Shown: positions 50,500 through 62,600 of the stretch, in pieces | Position numbering within the stretch: position 1 is the stretch's first letter | Layout of the letters: each line of letters starts with the position of its first letter | NCBI GenBank assembly: GCA_037892935.1 | Contig: JAYXKI010000013.1 | Location: forward strand, 124,001-188,000 | Source: Phlebopus portentosus | Taxonomy: Eukaryota; Basidiomycota; Agaricomycetes; Boletales; Boletinellaceae | Direction of reading: 5' to 3' | DNA: 64,000 nucleotides | The notes under the pieces: model-generated | Told to the model about the DNA's origin: nothing | The model's database searches: none | Seen by the model: only the letters and a program-made list of their open reading frames with translations | Position numbers and translations under genes: made by a program

Positions 50500-51427
50500 C
50501 CTCGGGGATCGTGGCTTTTCTGACGTCGAGTCTCCCCGACTTGAGTGAATCGTGCGCGCTGCGCAGCGAGGACACTCCCCTGGATGATCGCCTGTGCGGA
50601 GACGTTGGCGTAACCGAGCGAGGTAATTCATGGGAGGAGGTTCTCGAGGTAACCCCCTACACCGGAGTGCCGGTGCGTCCCGACGAAGGCGATGTTCGTG
50701 TTGGTGTAGAGAGAAGGATAGAGGGAACTGAGGATCGAGACGACGGACCGCCGGACGCCTGTATCCCCCATTGCAATGTCTGAATGATTGTTGCCATTTA
50801 TGTTAGCGTAAGATCGGTGTAGTAAGAGGAATAAGAGTGAGATGAGGCGAGGACAAGAGCGTCCGACGGAATCGAATAAGTTACAACAAAATGAATACGA
50901 CGAAACCGTTGAGACTAAACGCGAACGTACCGGAGTTGATGACGAGCACTCTCGAAGACGGATCGTCCGGGTCTGCGATGATGAACGCGCGACTTCGCTG
51001 CCGCATGTGCAGTCCTGTGTCTGTCTGTGCGAGGTTCGCGTATCCCTTTATTCATTCATTATCGAAGCCATACAGTATGCACAAAATCCAAGTATAATCA
51101 AAAATAAATAAATTGAGGTGGTTATTGAAGAAGTGGGCTGTGAGGCGGACCATCATATGGAATGAGATCGACGAGAAACTCGGCACGTGACCGTGTTGAG
51201 CCGCGTCTCACCGGTTCGTTCACCACTCACCCTGTAACATCGCCAGTACCGAGACCAAGGAAGTACTCTCCCGTTGCAACACCACCACTCTGCGCCTTTA
51301 CAGTCGCAATACCAATCCGAATACCGACACCACCCTATCCATCCCCTCTTGAGATTGAACACGTCGTCGCCAGGCATGAGAGCGACGAGCATGTGCGACC
51401 GAGGATGAGACGACGTGTGGGAGGCAT
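50500..51427 (-). pseudogene. Neutral ceramidase gene, 5' part only, with in-frame stops
   Basis: Pieces of a neutral/alkaline ceramidase N-terminus are recognisable. They are GEYFLGLGTGDVTG (about 51.24-51.30 kb), GYANLAQTDTGLHMRQRSRA with FIIADPDDPSSRVLVINS (50.93-51.05 kb), DIAMGDTGVRRSVVSILSSL, and NTNIAFVGTHRHSGVGGYLE (50.65-50.78 kb). The THxHSG motif is part of the zinc-dependent active site of the family, which hydrolyses ceramide. The copy is broken. The frame from the ATG at 51427 meets a TAG near 51338, and a TGA at 50630-50628 interrupts LLP-ITSLGY. The catalytic C-terminal two thirds are absent, and the sequence is followed by an unrelated fragment. The PxxExNMM segment expected before GYANLAQ is not clear. 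Confidence 0.75.
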
Positions 51428-52168
51428 TCTGGAAGGAAGAGAGAAGAGTAATTTATATTATATTTTAATAATAAAGACATGGCGTGGAATAGGTCCTCAT
51501 CCAATCATCTTTGTAGCACGTCTCGGCCCCGTTTCTATAGGACACGAGCTTATCCCCGGCCTGCCCGTCTCAAATATGCCTTTTTCTTATCATTTATTTC
51601 ACTTATCGTCAACAAACATTCTGTTACAGAATGAATTGGCTCAAAATAGTCTTTCCTCCGGATCGACTGTGCCCCTGATTAGTCGCTTCTCTCAATTTAC
51701 ATTCATCCTCTTTGTCTATAGAAGCATACTGCACCACACTATTCTGCTATGACCATGATTGAGCATGTGTGAACACACTCGGACGGTCGTACGATTGTCT
51801 GACGAACTTTTTTTCTACAGTTCATGGACACCGCTGGTAGTGCTAGTGCACTGTGTACGTATTGATTCACAGTCCTGATCAAATTAACGATCGTAATCCA
51901 TTCACAGGCATCTATTCATATCTGCGCGTTTCCATGGAGCTCGCTGGTCTCTTTTGCTGTCGAACCTTGTCTCAACTATTCTCAACATCGCAAAGTCTGG
52001 GCCAGTACTTTGATGTTATCTCTGGGCAGGTACGAAAGCTATTTGGTTCAGTCTAATGATTGATTCTCTGTCTGATTGGTTCATATGGTTTCGATTGCAT
52101 AACTAATTCCTCTAGTTCGTCTTGCTCTTTAGACTATCTATGAATGTTGATACATTCTTCCGTAACTG
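51428..52168. other. Intergenic region, nothing recognised
   Basis: About 740 bp. The plus frame at 51162-51752 runs antisense through the broken ceramidase gene and is not believed. Two possible splice-bounded stretches on the plus strand (51822-51852 and 51909-52031) give no known motif. Confidence 0.35.
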
Positions 52169-54177
52169 CTATGCTTGGAATGGGTGCATATGAAGATCCA
52201 AGACCACATGATCCAAAGAATTTGACTCTTCCAGATCTTCTATCTGTCCACCATGGTTGTACCGGGCGCGTACGGAGTTTGCAAGATTGTTGAGTGCTGC
52301 AGCACGTCCAGGATGCCCATCTGGCCAAAGTTCCAATGCTGCACGATGCAAAGAAATTGACTCTTCCAGATCTTCTATCTGTCCACCATGGTTGTACCGG
52401 GTGCATAGAGAATCTGCAAGATTGTTGAGTGTCGAAAGGCGATCAGGATGGCCCTTTGGCTGAAGTTCCAAAACTGCACGACCCAAAGAAATTGACTCTT
52501 CGAGATCTTCTATCTGTCCACCATGCTCGAACTGGGTGCATAGGAATTTTGCAAGTCTGCTGAGCGTTAAATCGCGGTAAGGATGCCCTTCTGGCCAAAG
52601 TTCCAAAGCTGCACGACCCAAAGAAATTGACTCTTCTGGATCGTCACTATGCTCGAACCCGATGTGTAGGGAATCTGCAAGATGGCTGAGTGCCGCAGGA
52701 CTTTCAGGATACCCTTCTGGCTGAAGGAAAGTATCTGGAACGCCGTGAACACGAGCTTGAATATCATTTTTACTGGACTTTTCTTCATCGTTCTTCGCTA
52801 TCCGCTTCGGGTCCATGAGTGGGCAATACAAAGATGAGATAAGTTACAAACTCGGTTCGTTCTATACCTTGATGGCAAAACGTACAGTTTCTCCAGATTC
52901 TGAAAGGTATTGGGATGGTACCGGACCACCATTCACCACTTTGTTTTCAAGCTGAGACAGAATCATCGCGATACTTGCACGGTCTTCGGGGTTTCCATTC
53001 CAGCACATACGGCATATCCCCCAGAGAGATTCTGTTGTCTGTGTAGTGGTTGAAAGCATAGATGGATCCGGAAGGGAGGGTAGATTGCGTCTTGATATCT
53101 CTGATGGGATGGCAAAAGGATGTACCTTTGCAAATGGCCTTTCCCGTGCAAGTAGTTCCTTAGTGTTTGCCATGAGTTTCAGACTCTCTGGGATTCAACT
53201 GGTTCCTTACGAATACAGTCATGCCAAAGGCCCAGATATCAGTCTTCTCTGAGTGTTTCGTGTATGGAGGGTCGAAGAACTCAGGTGCCATGTACCGATC
53301 AGTACCCTTAATCGTTGAGGTCATTTTTGCATATGTCCGGCTCGCAGTAATCATCCTTGAAAGTCCAAAGTCACAAAGACGTGCGTCACCAGAGTTTGAA
53401 ATCAGAACATTGTCCTATCCAAGATAAGTCACCAAAGCGGGGGGAGAGCAAAACTAATGACTTACAGATTTAATATCTGAGTGCACCACGTCCCTCTCGT
53501 GAAGATATGCGAGACCCTGAGCTATGCCGGTAATCTAAATCCACGGTGAACCAGAGAATGCTGACAGAGAGAGATGTCTCGTACTATGTGCTTCAAGTCA
53601 CAGTCGAGATGTGATTTGACAAAATCCCAAGCCGATCCATTTTCCATCCATTCCGAGACTAGAAGTGGATAATTTGACTTTTGCTCAAAAGCATAACCGA
53701 GTAAAGGCAGTATGTTTTTGTGCTTCAGTTTTGCCCACACATAGAGTTCTTTTTCAAAAAGCTGATGCAATAGGTAAGAAACGGCTGGTGACAAACGAGA
53801 ATAATACGTACCATCTTGATGTCTCCCTTCATATGCATCCGCATCCTTTTGATACAAACAGTGACAGTGGCCTTACTCTGAGCATCACTTTCATAGTAGC
53901 CTTTGTAAATATCCCCATATGTGCCGCTGGCAACAATTCCACTGTCCTCATAAACAACATTGCCCGTAAGATCAAGGTGCTTGAGTACTTCCAGAATGCT
54001 AGGAGTAACATCATCCAGCATGCTCAGATATGATGGGGAACCTTTCCTGGCAGATTTCATGTCCATGAGGTCTTGTGGGTACAGATAGGCTCCGGGGCAG
54101 AGGGAAAGGTATAGGGGAAGGACGTCGTAGGCAATCTGGCATGCCTCGTGCTCATGGACGGACGACTCGGAGTGCAA
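52169..54177 (-). CDS. Protein kinase (TKL-like) fused to TPR repeats
   Basis: Exons 54177-53812, 53761-53585, 53534-53466, 53414-53211, 53158-52886 and about 52804-52169 give about 574 residues. Kinase motifs in order: the glycine-rich loop ASGTYGDIYKG (83-93); the lysine in VTVCIK (110); the hinge around LLVSEWMENGS; the catalytic loop VVHSDIKSDNVLIS (about 197-210); the DFG in LCDFGLSR; the activation segment GTDRYMAPEFF; and the WAFGMTVFELLARERPF helix. A linker with SGET and RIAKND follows, then TPR units such as ALNNLANSVRARYNHGG and EESISLHRAALELWPDGHPG. Catalytic residues are intact. The TPR array ends abruptly at 52169, without the CHAT or further TPR seen in similar mushroom proteins. 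The splice acceptor before the last exon appears mutated, so a downstream AG in frame is assumed. Confidence 0.8.
52222..52761 (-). repeat. 135-bp tandem repeats encoding TPR units
   Basis: The word ttgactctt recurs at 52222, 52357, 52492 and 52627, exactly 135 bp apart. Each unit encodes 45 residues (EESISLxRAALELWPxGHP, then a helix ending HGGQIEDL). Neighbouring units are more alike than typical TPRs, suggesting recent expansion or gene conversion within the array. Confidence 0.85.
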
Positions 54178-54259
54178 GAATAGATTGACTATCCCACGTT
54201 ATGAAGTATTTTGTCCCACCGTCACCAGACCATGCAGGCAATCATTTTGTGTTCTTTCC

Positions 54260-55050
54260 CTGTTGCGACTGCGACTGCTTAAGCAAGTTGAATGGATTTA
54301 AATCAAAGCTCCTTCGCATTCTGGGGGAGAAAAAAAATCACGAGCTTGCAAGATGTGTCGACATTCAGCCAGGATAATTAGGGGAAGACAAATGTGGAGA
54401 GAAACTGTCAGTTTCGCGGCAGGGGTCACGGTGAAGCATTCCAAAGCTTGGATATACTGGTATAACCAGCCAATCAAGACCACACTGAAGGGCGGCAAGA
54501 AGGACATAGACTGAGAGTCGTCGACATAGGCGGATTTTTCTTTGGGTAATTCAGGGTCAACTCAATTGTCACATGACTCGATTGCCTTATCAACTTCTTG
54601 CAGGCTACCTCGACACCAACCTCTTCGAGACCTCCGAGTCAGACGTCTCAATGTTAATACCAACCACATCGAGCACATCTCAACCATTCTCTCCAAGGAC
54701 TGAAATCAGCATAGTGAGAAATGGTAGAAACAAAGGCGAAGACCCACGCCAATCCTCTTCTAAATCTAAAGGCGAGAATGCTGACAGAACGCTTTCAAGC
54801 AATGGCTCCACGCTAATACGCCCTCTCTAGTCCTGCATTGGTCTTGGTGTCTAGTTCTGCCACGTCCTGAATCGAGTTCTAGACTCCCAAAACGTTACAT
54901 CTTGGTTGCGTTTTCGCTCGACTGTGAATCTATCATTAGAGATAGTAGGCTTCTTACTTTCTGTGCCTTCGCTTCTGTTGGGCCAGCTCGATCTGTAGTA
55001 GTTTCGTATTACTGTATAATAATAATACCATCTTAGATTACATAGATTGA
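54260..55050 (+). pseudogene. Deleted partial copy of the FAD oxidoreductase gene
   Basis: Aligns in order with pieces of the gene at 46.2-49.8 kb. 54285-54380 matches its exon 3 just after the LSKLNG codons (aagttgaatgg, ctccttcg, tctgggggag). 54550-54830 matches the low-complexity insertion (tcaattg, gaaatggtagaaac, cctcttctaaatc, gacagaacgctttcaag). 54890-55030 matches the 3' flank. The FAD-binding and C-terminal exons are missing between these pieces, and the frames carry stops. It is a non-functional fragment, 5 kb downstream of its parent and in the same orientation. Confidence 0.75.
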
Positions 55051-55568
55051 CTCGTTTGGGATCATGTTCCATTTACTGACTTGCGAAAGTCCTGATCACA
55101 AGGTTAGCTAAAACTATAGAGGTTTGCAGCAAGCTATGTGTAATTCACCGATGAAGAATGTCCCGATTAGAGTCCATGTCGTTCCAATATTCCTACACTG
55201 TACTGGACATAGAAATGGATACTGTGTGGTACGAAGCGATAGTCCATATAAAATACAACAAAGGGTATCAAAAGATTAGTGGGTATCAGCGCGGCAGCGC
55301 TATAAAATACAACGTGGGGGTATCAAAATATCAATCTTTTCTAGAGAGCGGATTCAAGGAAGAAGATGGAGGATAGTAGTACACGACTGCAGGACATCCA
55401 GCTTCTTGGAAGGGATTACAGGCAGACCAATGAATCACGAAATTAGCATCATAGAATGTTCAAAGAGATGAATAGGGGGTTAAAGAAAGACATTGTCCGT
55501 TGTGCTTCATAGCCGATGAGTTTCAAGCACAGGGTATCGTCAGATTCTCTACAGGAGATTCTCCGGCC
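55051..55568. other. Intergenic region, nothing recognised
   Basis: About 520 bp. A short repeat of the type cataaaatacaac occurs twice (about 55247 and 55301). No gene supported. Confidence 0.35.
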
Positions 55569-56186
55569 TTAAGTGGAGGGATGAGGCCGTTTAGTCTTCT
55601 GCGAGTGAGAATGTCACATAGAAGGTAGAAGAAAGTAAAAACACAGAAAAAATGACTAGCTTAGTCTCACGTGTAACGCCAGAAACGACAAAACAAACTG
55701 ACCGTAACGCAAGCAATGCCCTGCCCCATGCAAGAATGACAGGTCAAGAGTGCCGGGTCGTATCCAGGAATCTCAGGCCGTACGCACTAGTCAACCAAAC
55801 ACGCCATATGTCAGCTGGTACTAAACAAGGAGATACGGAGCACATACTCTGCGACGTGCTTTTCTACAGGCCTCGCAGGCCACGGAACGCCTCGGCAAGC
55901 CATTAGTGAGACTAAGGTTCTGAGGGTTGTAGTGCTGGAATTGCTGCTGCCAATTTGAGCTTCCCTGTTCACCCTGACTGGTCATTGTGCCGTAGTTGTA
56001 CTGAGCATGTTGAGGAAACTGTTGTCCGGAGTTCTGATTCGTAGTTGGCATATATGCGCCATTCATCGAACCGGACTGTGTTGCAGTGAAGTTGACAAAC
56101 GGTCGTTGTGCATTGGTTGTGGGAAGAGGGGGATTTTGATTAGGCGGTGCGTATTGTTGCGTCCAGCCCCAGTTCGGGTTCGACAT
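55569..56186 (-). CDS. Zn2Cys6 protein J (about 150 residues, cluster at the C-terminus)
   Basis: Exons 56186-55848, 55786-55703 and 55598-55569. Exon 1 opens MSNPNWGWTQQYAPPNQNPP and runs through about 100 Gln/Asn/Pro-rich residues to GLPRRSVACEACRKARRR. Exon 2 encodes CVRPEIPGYDPALLTCHSC and GQGIACVT, giving C104-x2-C107-x6-C114-x14-C129-x2-C132-x6-C139. Exon 3 encodes only KTKRPHPST before the stop. Both introns are phase 0 and occupy the same places as in genes G and I: before the third cysteine and after the C-V-T triplet. The segment NW...F..Y.P......NGLPRR aligns with H and I. The zinc cluster therefore sits at the very end, after a prion-like Q/N-rich arm. A longer form by another acceptor is possible. 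Confidence 0.66.
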
Positions 56187-56392
56187 TCACTTGCTGGCCC
56201 AAAGTTGTCCTTAAGTACAAAGGAGAAGACAATGGATGGTATAGCGGAAGCTCGAGAGTAACGTTACGGCCGAAGCGTGTATGAAAGAGAAAGGGATGAA
56301 ATGGAAGGGGATGAAAGACTTCGTTCCGCTCTGCTTCGTTTTATTCGTATGTTTGTGGCGCGGTGAGGTGCGGTGAGATTTGAAAAAAATGC

Positions 56393-56788
56393 CTAGGAGC
56401 CTAGTGCATCTCCGACACAAAGATCCGGACAAATATACTGGTTTTGAGTCATATTGAGCTTCGCAGTTGGCTCTTGACCATTCTCTTCAATGAGGTAGGC
56501 CTCTTCCATCGATAGGGAAGATGGTGATGCGGATGAACTTGCAGAAGCATAGCACGACACAGACATTCGGAATAAGTCCATTCGGTCTGGCCCGTCGGAA
56601 CCGGTGAGCTCGGACTGACGAGGAAATGTGCGTATAGAAAATGGAAGAAGCATCCCTGACACCAGTGATAGATTTGGCAGATCAACAAAAGTACCTGCAT
56701 CGCACGAGTCTATTGATCTTCCTTGCCTTGCCTTTTGCATTACAGCAATTTGAAATACCAAAAATCCTGCGAAGTATCGTTTGGTCAT
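56393..56788 (-). other. Unassigned open frame, possibly exons of an unknown gene
   Basis: A 131-codon frame with ATG at 56788 has a hydrophobic start (YFAGFLVFQIAVM) and an acidic, Ser-rich second half (SLSMEEAYLIEENGQEPT). A plausible 41-bp GT-AG intron (gtactt...gtcag, about 56654-56694) would remove the middle. The tail resembles acidic ends of transcription regulators, but no zinc cluster is found upstream on this strand. Coding status is unsure. Confidence 0.25.
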
Positions 56789-59650
56789 AAAGGGTCTTAT
56801 CAGGATAGGGTATCTAGTAGCGCATACTTGAAAATTTTCTGTTCACTTCGGCCCGTCAATCAAAGGCCCTGAAACCGGTAAGAGAAGGCGGTCCAAGTGT
56901 CGATGATAGGTTCTTTGAGTTCTCGCAGTGCTGTTTCCTATCTAAGGAAAGCCCGAGACATCATTCTCATCCATTTTGCTCGGCATTCACTATAGATATG
57001 GTCCGTAGATAAATTGACGGACGAAGCCGTTCATAAGAGGATAGCCGTCCGCGGGGGTTGTTCATCTTCAAAATCTTCAATTTCTGTGCGCAAAACCGCA
57101 TCGAAAAACTGAATTAGATCAGTCAAGGCGTAATTGCAACGTGATGAGTGCGTCGTGCTTGGACGAAACAGCCTCGGTAGGAGCAGAAAACAAGGTATAT
57201 TCGAGACTCAATGGTCCACGTAACAGTGCTTTAGGGAATCTCAATCAAGAAGGCAGAGCGGTGTGTCGGAGGCACGGATGAAGCCTCAACTATGGACTTC
57301 CAGAACCGCATAACGACGTCCCTGTATGAATACTCTTCGTATGACTGACCTGAAATTTGTATCAGATGGAGCCTTGACGCAAGGAGAGGACGTTGGTAAG
57401 GCGACAGAGGAACTGTGGCTTACCCGTACGTATTAGATCCATCTGATCATCATTCCAAGGATGCGCATAGCTTATCATATATTCGAAGAGCCAAAAATTT
57501 TCTCTCAGCTGTGCTGAATTCGGCGAGAAGTGATTATACATACAGATGTAAGTATGTACATAGTAGGTACGAAGTAAAAGTATATTTCGTTTATTGCGTG
57601 TATTACATAACCATCATACTCCCACGCTTAGTTCTTCAGCCCCTTTCAGCTCTGCTACGTTTTAACAGCGTTTTACATTACGTTGAATATTATATATTAA
57701 TGCAACCTTTCAATAGATCACCAACAGCGTATGACAATTAAAAGCGGTTATAGTACCATGCAAGGTGCGATACTGTATGAATGTCTACTCAATAAAAAAA
57801 TCAGGCTCTCGTTTAGTAGAAATGATGCTGACTAATTGATCGTTCACGCTTGATCTAAAGAAAGTTCGAAAATAGTCCAGTTGGAAATGGGATTTATCAC
57901 CATGGAGGATGCGGACAGACGCATGCGGATGCCTGGATTGGCAAAATAATTATGCTTCGATGGATTTTCCTCGCTTGTATTTTCTTGAGTAGGCCCCGCC
58001 ATGTTGGCGGCAATGCACCCACATGAGATAGTTACTGAAACGAGCGAATTCTTGCAGTAGAGACGACCATGGGAATATCCTTCTTCGTAGCTGTACCAGA
58101 TGAAGGTGAGGTCGGCTTTTACGCGAGTTCAGCAAGCACTTACAGGCCATTGTTGTCGCAATGATACTTAGAGTCGAAATTATCCTCCGTGGGCCAGAAG
58201 CTTCTAGATGCATTTACACACGACCTGCTGAACTCGTTCGCATCTAGAAGTTTCGATTTGCGCAAATGAGTTCTAGAACAGGGCTTCAGAGAAGTGACTT
58301 CAGCATCATGGTGAAACTCACTTCGGTGATATACCATCCAAGAAATGCACTTGTCTTGAATTACAATGAGGATCGGATGAAGGCATAAAAAATGTACGAG
58401 AAGCCAAAGTTTTTCGGGAGTGAATACTGTCAAAGAGTTCAATACGTTGATACTAAGAGGAAGTCGACTCTGGACGTACTCGATACTTGGATGGCGAGGC
58501 TTCTGAGGTACAGAATTGGCCCTTACTATGCGTTTGCCCTCGGCTGCATTCTTCCTTGAAAGACAGGGAAACATGCGATCGAGCTGGAGAGTCAGGTCTT
58601 CTTGGTAGAGTAACAGTAGGCAGATTGCAGCGACCCATACCAGTTGAAGGACGTGTGTAGAGACATGGTACATACTCCGCAATTTATATACGGTTCAAAC
58701 GAACCGACGAGCTAAAACGGTAGTTGAGACAAATCAGAATGAAAACGAGGAATAGTCAATGGAGAGAATGCAGGGTACACATGCCTGATAATAACTAGCG
58801 CCGCTGCCGCTAGATAGAGTCGAAACTAGCGAATCCTACTGCTTTCGACATTTCAACACAAGGATATACAAAGTATGTATGTCTATTCTCTCAGCGAATC
58901 ACCAAGGACGACAGGTCGACGTCGACTGACATAGCTGCGGACTCGTCTGGCAGCGTCAAAGATTTGTTCGTCAAGTTTTCGAGGTTTGATTTTTGATCCT
59001 GATCAAAGAAACATGATCCATAGCAGATCTCCTAGTAAGGAGTGAAGCGTGTACCGTGCAAACAGCAACATTTGGCAACTGAGTACTATGACCGAAAGAG
59101 AAAGTTCAGGCGAAAATCCATCGATTCGGAATTTGCCATGTTCGGTATCACCCCTAATTAGGCAATCGGTCGGCTTTCTTTCTACCTTTTCGGTAATTCC
59201 GCCAGGACTCAGCATGTCGAACGGCGAACATGTCAGGCGACTACTTCGTTTCGCCAGTCCCGCTCCAATTAATATTGCAGAACCAAATGATACTCTCTAC
59301 CCAACTGGATGAGCACCAAAATATACTGTAGGTCACTCTGTCGGTCATGGACAGAAAAGTGTTTTGGTTGAACGAGACTACTGTACATGGATGTTAAACC
59401 TGGTGTGTGAGAGCATGGCGGGTATCAGGCAAATAAAACCTAATACCCTAGGATACATGGATGCGCATGAAAGCTTGAGATTTAATTACCGTATTTGCGT
59501 GGAGTATGCATTGTCTGACGATGAAAAGCGAAAGGGTGGACATAGATACAGTAATCACAAACAACATGGTCAAGCGGAATGAAAAGGCGATGTCACAAAT
59601 GGCGTTAAACGTACAGCAATACAGTGAAGCGGTGTACGAGAAAGAGAAAA
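56789..59650. other. Gene-poor interval with one long unassigned minus frame
   Basis: About 2.9 kb. The longest frame, 58682-58140 (minus, 180 codons, ATG start), has two hydrophobic stretches (VLQLVWVAAICLLLLYQ and LWLLVHFLCLHPILIVIQ) but no recognisable family. It may be a small membrane protein, a remnant, or chance. No other coding signal, RNA gene or repeat is evident. The right end holds the 3' UTR of the RhoGEF gene. Confidence 0.3.
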
Positions 59651-62600
59651 TCATAAAGCGGTGCCAGATTGAACATCGGACACGGGGACCAAAAAGCTGG
59701 CAAGTGCTAGCCCAGTCTCCCCATCTTCATTCTTCACAACGAGCAAGCAGTCATCCTCGCCTTCATCAATGTCCATGCATAGACCTTCAAACAATGAAGG
59801 ATGTCCAAGTTCGGAAACGACACCGAACACCTCCCCTTGGCGTAGCTGAAAGAAGGGGAGGTCCATGTACACAGCTCCCTCTGGAGGATAGCACGGATGA
59901 TTGGCAACTACGTAGTACATTGATGGAGAGTTTGGCGGTGGGAGCAAATCGGGTGGAATCGGTGGTGCATTGTCGTTGTCTGGATCCGGGACAAGGAAAC
60001 TTGCGCTTGAATGGCTTGCATTGTGCAGAGCGCTGCGCTGCGATCGTTGCGATCCGACGGACTTCTGAGAAGGAGAGCGACGTAGAGGAGTTCGGAGAGT
60101 CTCGCTCAGTCTCCTACTAAGACTAGAACTACGTGACTTTCGCCCACGAACATCACTGCGCGAGTCAATCGATTCTGCGTATTCGCGTACCGAAGTTCCG
60201 TGAGGAGTATACGCCAAGTGCGCACTGAAAGCTTGCTGCGATGATGAGTATGGCAATGGATTGGTGTTCGAACGGGCTTTCAGACGACCAAGACTGTCTG
60301 GCGTGCGCGGCCGAGTCTTCCCTCGTGAGGACGAGGAAAGCGTCGGTACGCTCTCCACTGAGGGGGATGAGCGCAAGTCTCGTGGGATAGTAGAATCCAA
60401 GGATCCGAAGCTGCGATGTCGTCCCGAGGATAGACCGGAAAATGTGGATGAAGGGGAATTAGGCAGAGGGGTCATATAGGGGATAGAAGAATCCATACTG
60501 AAAGCGTCGATGGATCCCGATGAACCCGACATTCGTGACCGGACGTGGTTGAGGAAGGGCCTTTCCCGTTTCAAGATATTCAACTTGCTGATTGCCTCCT
60601 CCACTTCAGAATACCTGGCCCACCACAGCGTAAATGTTTCTTCGCAGCCAGCGTTCGTTTCGCCTTCCATCCTTAAGCAGTCCCATAGTGTGCTCCATTC
60701 ATCCCTCACGGTGCTCCAGAATTCCGTTTGTCGACGAGCGAAGCGGCGCATGCACATCACGACTCCTTTGTCAAAGAGTTCGAGGTATCTGGGAAGATCA
60801 GTGGCAAGTTGTCCACGCAAAGCCAGGTACTTCTGAGACGCCTCCAGCATTGTCTGCGTCGGTCGGTGTTTTGAATAGTTCAAATTGAGCAGGGCGTTGT
60901 GTGAGGGTTCGAGTGAGTGCATTGTTGAGAGCAGCCGAAGCGGGGATTTTGAGCTGTCAAGCAAGCTTCCGAGCTCCGGAAGCAATTCCTTCCCTACCAT
61001 CTCATCCAGCACCTGACAAAGAGGCAAAAGCCTCATGTCGATAAGGTCCATGAACGCATTAAATGCCTCAGACGGCTTCTCCTCGCTGATCCCGATTGTC
61101 TTCCCAAAATCGACAGCCCATGCCCGAAGATGCATTTGTGACGCACGCACGGCCTGCGCCCAGCTCACGATATCTTTTGCAAGTTCACGCACGAAAGTCT
61201 CGCATTTCCGGAGCTGAGCCTCGAGTTCCGCCACACGTGAGGCCTCCTCGTTGCTGCGCTCAACCTTTGTCCGGGAAGCACGGAGACCCATTCCAATACT
61301 CTTCATTCGTCCTACACCAACCTGCGGCTTCCCAAAGCTGATCTTCTTCTGCAAAGATGCCGGCTTCCCAGTTTCTGCCTTTCCTGCCAGCACCTCTTTC
61401 ACAACCTCAATACGTCGGCGCCCCTCATTCACTTTGTGAGCCAGCTCCTCCATTCGATCTCGAGCCTTTTTCAGACTGTCCTTGTCACCATGGTCATCCG
61501 GAGTGTTCTCGATGATGGTTGACAAAAGAAGGGAATACTTGAGTAGCCGTTGAACCGGCTTGATGAGAAGCGAGGGTAAATCCCATGCATGCGTTACTGA
61601 TGAAGCGAGGTTCTGCGTCTGAGTCAGGTAATTGACCAGAGCCGGCGTTCGAGGCAAAGAGTTCAGGTGTTTGATCGCATTCGGATGCTTGGTGATGTAA
61701 TGCATGTAAGGTGGCTCCATTTGGGGGACCTTAATGCATTTCACATCCGTATGAGCATTTTCAAATGTGTAAGAACAGAAACACGCACGATCTCAAGGAA
61801 CAGAGCTCCGACCCAATCTTCGCCCTTTCCGTCCTCCAATACATCACCGAGCGCTTCCTGAAGGCGCTCCGCAAACATTTCCGAGAACATTGCCAGCTCA
61901 GTTATGTTACCGAATATTATACGCGCGTCATCCTTTCCCATCGGCGGGCCATAATGGCTCGAGCTTGAAGACGATGCGGAGGACGTCGACAAGGTTCGTG
62001 ATGATGATCCAGATGAACTCGGAGGTGTCGGAAGTTGGAACGGAGCTTGCTTGCCTGAGTAAAGGGTAAACTCTAAATAAGACATATTCCTTCTTTCACG
62101 AGATGGTAGAATGCATACCGAGGGCCAGAGGAATATGGACATTCTGGATGAATGCCAAGTCGGATGCATATGACCGCTCCGATGAAAGCAATTCTTTCAA
62201 AGCATGCTCTCGCTTTGTGACAGGTGGTGCAGACGGGGACAGAGTGATCTCGGTTGACGCTTCCGATATAATGGAGTTCAAACCTATCGTCGCTGTAGGT
62301 GAGCGTGGAGGGGAATCGTCCTTTGGAGGGACTGGGAGAGGCTTCTCTTCCGACAGAGAGAAAGTATCGCAAGCACGTATTTCTGACCCTGGGGTAGCGG
62401 GCATGATAGATGTATCCAGAGCAAATTGTTCAAGTGCTGCGCTGAGAGAGGCTACGCTCTTTCTGCGATTTACGCCCGAGTTCAGGTTGTCTATTCGGAG
62501 TGTTGTCATTGTATCCCGACGAGCGTACATGTCTATAAGAGTAGCAAAGGAGGAAACACTCTTTGGTGAGGGTCGAAGCGGGGAACGAGGGGGCGGTGGA

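Noticed and set aside
50198..50548. Plus-strand frame, 116 codons
   Set aside because: Antisense to the fragment related to the chimeric gene; no domain in this direction.
51162..51752. Plus-strand frame, 196 codons
   Set aside because: Runs antisense across the ceramidase remnant, where the minus-strand motifs are clear.
58140..58682. Cysteine-containing minus frame as another zinc cluster
   Set aside because: The cysteine spacing does not fit CxxC-x6-C and there is no basic run or split intron.
59506..60120. Plus-strand frame, 204 codons
   Set aside because: Most of it lies antisense to the last exon of the RhoGEF gene and shows no domain.
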